Source: CAYOFK01 sp964403185 (GTDB lineage Bacteria; Bacteroidota; Bacteroidia; Bacteroidales; VadinHA17). From it: 15,876 bases of DNA. The position numbers were made by a program, and so were the translations under genes. Location: assembly GCA_964403185.1 (NCBI GenBank), contig CAYOFK010000059.1, positions 1-15,876 of the forward strand. The letters run 5' to 3'. Below the pieces are notes generated by a model. The model ran no database searches, was not told the origin of the DNA, and saw only the letters and a list, made by a program, of their open reading frames with translations. Positions 13,187 through 15,876 of the stretch are shown piece after piece. The stretch's first letter is position 1; each line of letters begins with the position of its first letter.

Positions 13187-15876
13187 ATGAATAAGTTCAG
13201 ATTCTGGAACCTGATATTTGGCTGGGCATCATTTTTAACGGCTGCTTTTGTATATCTTTCCACCATTGAGCCAACAGCAAGCCTGTGGGATTGCGGAGAA
13301 TATATTGCAACAGCCTTTAAACTACAGGTAGGTCACCCTCCCGGAGCCCCGTTTTACCAGTTATTGGCCAGAGCTGCAACACTCTTTGCCGGTTCTGATG
13401 TCACACAGGCAGCCAAAATGGTCAATGCCCTGTCCGGATTGGTGAGTGCATTCACCATTTTGTTTCTATTCTGGACCATCACCCATCTTGCCCGGAAGCT
13501 TGCAGGCAACGCTAAGGAACTCTCACTGACACAATCAATCAGCATCATCGGCGCCGGTCTGGTAGGCGCTTTTGCTTACATGTTTTCTGATACCTTTTGG
13601 TTTTCTGCGGTGGAAGGTGAAGTATATGCCACTTCTTCGTTGTTTACAGCGGTGGTATTCTGGGCCATCCTGAAATGGGAAAATGTTGCCGACAGACCAG
13701 GTGCCGACAGGTGGATCATTCTTATTGCATTTTTAATGGGGCTCTCCATTGGAGTTCACCTTTTGAACCTCCTGGCCATTCCTGCAATCATTTTTGTATA
13801 TTATTTCAGGAAGAATGAAGTTCCGGATAAAAAGGGATTTGTTATCGCCCTCGTGGTTTCTGTGATTTTACTGGCAGCCATCATGTACGGTATCATCCTG
13901 GGAGTGTTCAGGGTGTCTGCAAAGATTGAACTGGTATTTGTCAACATCCTGGGCCTGCCATATAATACCGGTGTTTTATTTCACCTCTTTCTTTTGGTGG
14001 GGCTTTTGATCGCGGGGGTCTATTTTACCCAGTGGCAGCACAACAAAATTAAAGTGACCGTCATTGCCAGCCTTGCACTCATTCTGTCGGGGGCGCCATT
14101 CATGACCGATTCGGTTTTCTTATCACTGCTTTTTATCGGCGGCACCGTATGGCTGGTGTATTATCTTGCGGAAAAGAAACGTAAGATGCTGAACATCCTG
14201 CTTTTATCAACAACCATGATCCTTTTGGGATATTCATCATATACCCTGGTTGTGGTTCGGTCCTATGCAGACCCCCCTATTGATGAGAATAATCCTGAAA
14301 ATGTATTTGCCCTGGTAAAATATATTGCACGTGAACAATATGGTGACCGGCCGCTGGCAAAAGGCCAGTATTACAATGCACCCATTCTGGAGACCAGGGA
14401 GATCAAACCAAATTACATACCTGAAAACGGAAAATATGTGATTTCTAACCGGAGCCTGGAATATGTCTATGACAACCGCTTTATTACTGTGTTCCCAAGA
14501 ATGTGGAGTTCACAGGCCGGTCACAAAGAAGTGTATAAGCAATGGGGGCGCGTTAAAGGAACTCCCATTACCCTGGGATCGGGAGAAAACAGCAGAATAG
14601 TCCGGCTCCCATCCTTTGGGGAAAATATCCGGTTCTTTTTAACATACCAGGTGGGATTTATGTATTGGCGGTACTTTTTGTGGAATTTTGCAGGCCGGCA
14701 GAACGATATTCAGGGGGCTGGGGGGCCGCTTAACGGGAATTGGCTGAGCGGGCTCTCTTTTATTGACAATCCCCGGTTGGGGCCACAGGAGGGGCTTCCT
14801 GACCACCTTGCCAATAATAAAGGCCGGAACAAATATTACATGTTGCCGATGCTGTTGGGTTTGGCAGGCTTGTTTTTTCATGTTAACCGGAAGCCCAAAG
14901 ACTTCTGGGTAGTCTTTCTGCTGTTCGTGATGACGGGCCTCGCCATTGTAATTTATCTGAACCAGTATCCAAACCAACCGCGTGAACGGGATTATGCCTA
15001 TGCAGGATCTTTTTATGCTTTTTCCATTTGGATCGGGCTGGGAGTTGTGGCAATCATCGAATATGCCAAAAGACTCCTGCCTGAAAAAGTTGCGGCCATT
15101 ATTGTAGGATTGGTTGCCTTGGTCCTGGTCCCGGGGATTATGGGAATGGAAAACTGGGACGACCACGACCGTTCAGGAAGGTACACGGCACGGGATATTG
15201 CTTTTAATTACCTGAGCACATGTGAACCAAACGCCATTCTTGGTACCAACGGCGATAACGATACATTCCCGCTCTGGTACATTCAGGAAGTAGAAGGGGT
15301 GCGTACCGATGTTCGTGTGGTCAACATGATGCTGTTCAATACCGAGTGGTATATAGATCAGATGAAACGCCAGGCATACGATTCAGATCCTCTGCCCTTA
15401 ACCCTGGACAGGAAAAAATATCTTGATGGCACTAATAACCAGTTGTATATTGCCGAACGGATCACTGAGCGCCAGGATCTGAAACGGGTTATGGACTTTG
15501 TGGCTGATGATAATTCAGCAACCAAGCTTCGGTTAGCCAACGGAAATGAAATCGATTATCTGCCTGCACGGAAATTCAGGATTCCGTTTGATTCATCAAA
15601 ATATACCGAGAACAATCCCCTCGTTTTTGGTGCCGGGATCACCCGGGAATCATCAATCGACATTAACCTTTCCGGGAATTTTATTATGAAAAGCCAAATG
15701 ATGATGCTGGACCTCCTGGCCAACAACAACTGGGAACGGCCCATTTATTATGTGGCCGGAGGCCATGAGGATGCACTTGGATTGGAGCCCTATTTCTATC
15801 AGGAAGGATTTGCACACCGGGTGGTGCCGATTAAAAACGAAGAACGCTCACGGTTTCTGGATTATGGCGGGGCCAA
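13187..15876 (+). CDS. DUF2723 / TMEM260-like membrane glycosyltransferase (3' truncated by window)
   Basis: An uninterrupted frame runs from the ATG at 13187 to the window edge (896 codons, no stop reached). The N-terminus begins with a membrane helix (about 7-27) and then LWDCGEYIATAFKLQVGHPP (33-52) plus GAP. This is the DUF2723 signature, with acidic residues D35 and E38 at the first-loop position where GT-C glycosyltransferases hold their catalytic Asp. Many membrane helices follow to about residue 660, then a soluble domain. Other conserved segments are NQPRERDYAYAGSFYAF (596-612) and GTNGDNDTFPLWYIQEVEGV (686-705). Human TMEM260, an O-mannosyltransferase, belongs to the same superfamily, so glycosylation of exported proteins from a lipid-linked donor is the likely job; substrate and sugar are unknown. 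Relatives are usually somewhat over 1,000 residues, so 100-200 residues are probably missing here. Confidence 0.92.
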   Translation, partial: MNKFRFWNLIFGWASFLTAAFVYLSTIEPTASLWDCGEYIATAFKLQVGHPPGAPFYQLLARAATLFAGSDVTQAAKMVNALSGLVSAFTILFLFWTITHLARKLAGNAKELSLTQSISIIGAGLVGAFAYMFSDTFWFSAVEGEVYATSSLFTAVVFWAILKWENVADRPGADRWIILIAFLMGLSIGVHLLNLLAIPAIIFVYYFRKNEVPDKKGFVIALVVSVILLAAIMYGIILGVFRVSAKIELVFVNILGLPYNTGVLFHLFLLVGLLIAGVYFTQWQHNKIKVTVIASLALILSGAPFMTDSVFLSLLFIGGTVWLVYYLAEKKRKMLNILLLSTTMILLGYSSYTLVVVRSYADPPIDENNPENVFALVKYIAREQYGDRPLAKGQYYNAPILETREIKPNYIPENGKYVISNRSLEYVYDNRFITVFPRMWSSQAGHKEVYKQWGRVKGTPITLGSGENSRIVRLPSFGENIRFFLTYQVGFMYWRYFLWNFAGRQNDIQGAGGPLNGNWLSGLSFIDNPRLGPQEGLPDHLANNKGRNKYYMLPMLLGLAGLFFHVNRKPKDFWVVFLLFVMTGLAIVIYLNQYPNQPRERDYAYAGSFYAFSIWIGLGVVAIIEYAKRLLPEKVAAIIVGLVALVLVPGIMGMENWDDHDRSGRYTARDIAFNYLSTCEPNAILGTNGDNDTFPLWYIQEVEGVRTDVRVVNMMLFNTEWYIDQMKRQAYDSDPLPLTLDRKKYLDGTNNQLYIAERITERQDLKRVMDFVADDNSATKLRLANGNEIDYLPARKFRIPFDSSKYTENNPLVFGAGITRESSIDINLSGNFIMKSQMMMLDLLANNNWERPIYYVAGGHEDALGLEPYFYQEGFAHRVVPIKNEERSRFLDYGGA

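Noticed and set aside
14639..15166. 175-codon open frame on the minus strand
   Set aside because: It lies wholly inside the strongly conserved DUF2723 gene on the other strand. Its translation is rich in Pro, Gln and Asn without domain pattern, as expected for an antisense shadow frame.

Overview
The window looks like chromosomal DNA of a Bacteroidota (Bacteroidetes) bacterium, probably an anaerobic or facultative member near the Bacteroidales/Marinilabiliales. The reasons are a DUF2723 (TMEM260-like) membrane glycosyltransferase, a fused CcsBA cytochrome c maturation protein, a very large TolB-propeller/outer-membrane-barrel protein, export signals ending in 'AQ', candidate TAnnTTTG -7 promoter elements, and starts that lack clear Shine-Dalgarno sequences. 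No rRNA, tRNA, CRISPR array, integrase or transposase gene was seen.

Layout. (i) 1-1369: the last codons of an unrecognised plus-strand gene, a secreted pentapeptide-repeat protein (minus), and a divergent small cupin (plus), followed by a highly structured 140-bp spacer. (ii) 1370-2990: a small putative outer-membrane protein and a D-cysteine desulfhydrase/ACC-deaminase-type PLP enzyme, both minus. (iii) 2991-3432: a gene-free stretch with a cluster of REP-like palindromes, including a 31-bp direct repeat present twice. (iv) 3433-6328: a compact three-gene plus-strand unit of group II (aromatic amino acid) decarboxylase, AlkD-like DNA glycosylase (ATGA overlap) and an atypical SDR. (v) 6525-9638: CcsBA, a 1037-residue fused heme exporter/cytochrome c synthase with all four diagnostic histidines. 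(vi) 9641-12933: a minus-strand pair of a YciH/eIF1 (SUI1) protein coupled by a TGATG junction to a 983-residue gluzincin + propeller + barrel protein, which converges on ccsBA with 2 bp between the stop codons. (vii) 13187 to the end: a DUF2723 membrane protein with no stop codon before the window ends (896 codons visible).

How the genes fit together. Most are cell-envelope or general-metabolism genes. CcsBA serves c-type cytochrome assembly outside the cytoplasmic membrane. The DUF2723 protein probably glycosylates exported proteins. The barrel protein probably sits in the outer membrane with its peptidase and propeller in the periplasm. The decarboxylase, AlkD and SDR genes are probably co-transcribed but have no evident shared pathway. 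I did not find a clearly new system. The observations most worth checking are the REP-like cluster, the peptidase-propeller-barrel architecture with its translational coupling to a SUI1 gene, and the SDR that has lost its Tyr/Lys pair.
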